Source of the DNA: Bacteroidota bacterium
GTDB taxonomy: Bacteria; Bacteroidota; Bacteroidia; Chitinophagales; Chitinophagaceae
Assembly (NCBI GenBank): GCA_023436685.1
Contig: JAEZIL010000304.1
Coordinates: 1 to 5,930, forward strand
DNA: 5,930 nt
Reading direction: 5' to 3'
Below, one piece after another: positions 5,028 through 5,930 of this stretch (position 1 is the stretch's first letter; the number at the start of each line of letters is the position of its first letter). The translations under genes and the position numbers were made by a program. The notes beneath the pieces are model-generated. The model ran no database searches. It was not told the origin of the DNA and saw only the letters and a list, made by a program, of their open reading frames with translations.

Positions 5028-5701
5028 ACGCCAAATAGTGTTTCGGTTATAGATTTTTCACTGTCATCCTCGCCCTCCTCCTCATCTTCATTATCAGCCA
5101 ATGGGTTCACGTCCGATTCTGCTATGTCTGTAAGCAGCATATCTGTATCTTCTTCTTCCCATAGGGTTTTCTCCAGTATGCGCGCTACATCTTCCCTGTC
5201 CATTGTGCGTGCAAGCTGCACCAGGCTGCCATAGCTGGCAATTTCATAATGCTCTACTTTTTGCGCTGCTATTATCAATGCTGCATCGCGGGTCATGGTG
5301 CCTTCTTTTGTTTCTTTTATCATTGCTGTTGCTTCTTTGGTAAGGCCTTCCATTGCATCGCATTTTTTCGCTTCCGGCTCTTCACCCATTTTGGCAAACA
5401 CTTTCTCAAGGCGTGCCGCATGCTTTTGTGTGGCAAATATGTGGTCCTCGAAAGCATCCTGCAGGTCTGGTGTGGTTGCCGCCTCCTGCATGGTGGTCAG
5501 TGCCCCTACCAGGTGCTGTTCGGCCCAATACATGTCTTTCAGCATATTGATGAACAGTTTCTCTAAACGAGAGCCGTGTTTTTCTTGACTGGCGTTGCCT
5601 GCTTGTGGGTTTTTCTTTACAGCTGTGGTTTTTGTTGCTATAGTACCTGTAGCAGCCGATCTTTTGGTTGCCGTTTTTTTTGTATGCGCTTGTTTAGCCA
5701 T
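5024..5701 (-). CDS. DUF892 (YciE/YciF-like) ferritin-like protein with charged tails
   Basis: A 225-residue protein with a ferritin-like helical bundle at about 44-197. It carries LEKLFINMLKDMYWAEQHL (46-64), with Glu61 as likely metal ligand, then HAARLEKVF (94-102), AAQKVEHYEIASYG (145-158) and LEKTLWEEEDTD (177-187); these Glu/His positions are typical of the di-metal site of this family. E. coli YciE and YciF are stress-linked relatives; the activity is not settled. Two tails are unusual: residues 1-40 are Lys/Ala/Thr-rich with TKKTATK- and AVKK-type repeats, resembling histone H1-like or nucleic-acid-binding tails, and 204-217 is nearly all Asp/Glu. The ATG at 5701 is preceded by an AT-rich leader. 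It is the first gene of a pair with the SDR. The gene upstream ends 88 bp before it, with a hairpin between. Confidence 0.85.
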   Translation of the reverse strand: MAKQAHTKKTATKRSAATGTIATKTTAVKKNPQAGNASQEKHGSRLEKLFINMLKDMYWAEQHLVGALTTMQEAATTPDLQDAFEDHIFATQKHAARLEKVFAKMGEEPEAKKCDAMEGLTKEATAMIKETKEGTMTRDAALIIAAQKVEHYEIASYGSLVQLARTMDREDVARILEKTLWEEEDTDMLLTDIAESDVNPLADNEDEEEGEDDSEKSITETLFGV

Positions 5702-5733
5702 GGTAATTATTTTTTAAGAGTTATAAACAGTAA

Positions 5734-5769
5734 TTACCGGCTGGCAGCCTTTAGGCACCAAACCGGTAA
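5734..5769. terminator. Imperfect hairpin between RG-rich gene and DUF892
   Basis: TTACCGG (5734-5740) pairs with CCGGTAA (5763-5769); inside, TGG with CCA and GCC with GGC surround a TTTA loop. The stem has unpaired C, CA, A and AA positions. Lying about 20 bp past the stop at 5790 and 33 bp before the DUF892 start, it may end the upstream gene or form a leader hairpin. No T-run follows on the minus strand, so the terminator label is tentative. Confidence 0.45.
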
Positions 5770-5789
5770 CTTATTGTATGAACATATAC

Positions 5790-5930
5790 CTATCTCGAGC
5801 TTCTGCCACCGCCACGGTTGCCGCCACGGCCCGATGAACCTCCACGTCCACGGCTTGAAGAGGAACCTCCACGGCTGGAACTGCTACCACCGCGACCCGA
5901 TGAGCTGCCACGGCCTGAAGATGATCCACG
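5790..5930 (-). CDS. RG/Ser-rich C-terminal tail of a truncated gene, possibly an RNA-binding protein
   Basis: Only the last 46 codons are inside the window; the gene continues beyond 5930. The sequence is made almost wholly of Arg, Gly and Ser, in blocks such as GRGSSSGRGGSSSSRGG and later GRGGNRGGGRSSR before TAG (5790-5792). RG/RGG tails bind RNA and are found at the C-termini of Bacteroidota DEAD-box RNA helicases, which is the best guess, but cold-shock or other RNA-binding proteins are equally possible without the rest of the gene. The DNA shows imperfect repeats built from CGTGGNGGT and TCNTCN units, the result of codon repetition. It is transcribed toward the DUF892 gene, 88 bp away. 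Confidence 0.7.
   Translation of the reverse strand, partial: RGSSSGRGSSSGRGGSSSSRGGSSSSRGRGGSSGRGGNRGGGRSSR

Noticed and set aside
5249..5588. Three overlapping plus-strand frames over the DUF892 gene
   Set aside because: All are Cys/Phe/Ser-rich shadows of the ferritin-like gene with no initiation context.

Overview
The window looks like Bacteroidota chromosome, most plausibly a Chitinophagaceae or Sphingobacteriales relative. The clues are a Bacteroidota-type RHS core, a DUF4142 lipoprotein, AT-rich leaders instead of strong Shine-Dalgarno sites, an AT-rich base composition, and a cluster of small stress-associated families (DUF3606, DUF4142, KGG, DUF892/YciE-YciF) common in soil and freshwater members. 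The assignment is inference from gene content; no marker gene is present.

Left part (1-1710): the 3' half of a tRNA-Phe(GAA) gene, closed by a perfect 32-bp palindromic terminator. It is followed on the minus strand by a small multi-pass membrane protein (97-417) and the decayed 3' end of an RHS-repeat polymorphic toxin gene (about 517-1710). The conserved RHS core is intact in sequence. The glycine-rich linker and the C-terminal tip beyond it are spread over all three minus frames, so this is a pseudogene, and its large 5' portion is absent. The arrangement (truncated RHS tip, then a small membrane ORF, next to a tRNA) resembles an orphan toxin/immunity remnant in an island.

Middle (1739-3478): a DUF3606 mini-protein (+) converges on a DUF4142 lipoprotein (-) across a hairpin. 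Then comes a gene-poor stretch of about 785 bp with a palindrome followed by a T-run, three exact copies of an 11-mer (TTTCTACAAAT, two of them 22 bp apart), and several stable small hairpins leading into the next gene.

Right part (3479-5930): a KGG-repeat stress protein and a small lipoprotein on the plus strand; then, on the minus strand, a DUF892 ferritin-like gene translationally coupled (ATGA overlap) to a short-chain dehydrogenase. The window ends inside an RG/Ser-rich C-terminal tail of a further minus-strand gene, possibly an RNA-binding protein such as a DEAD-box helicase.

Taken together, 1739-5701 reads as a general-stress or desiccation neighbourhood. The families are recognisable, but several are DUFs whose biochemistry is unsettled. 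The strongest candidates for something unusual are the RHS remnant with its surviving possible immunity gene and the repeat- and hairpin-rich leader upstream of the KGG gene.
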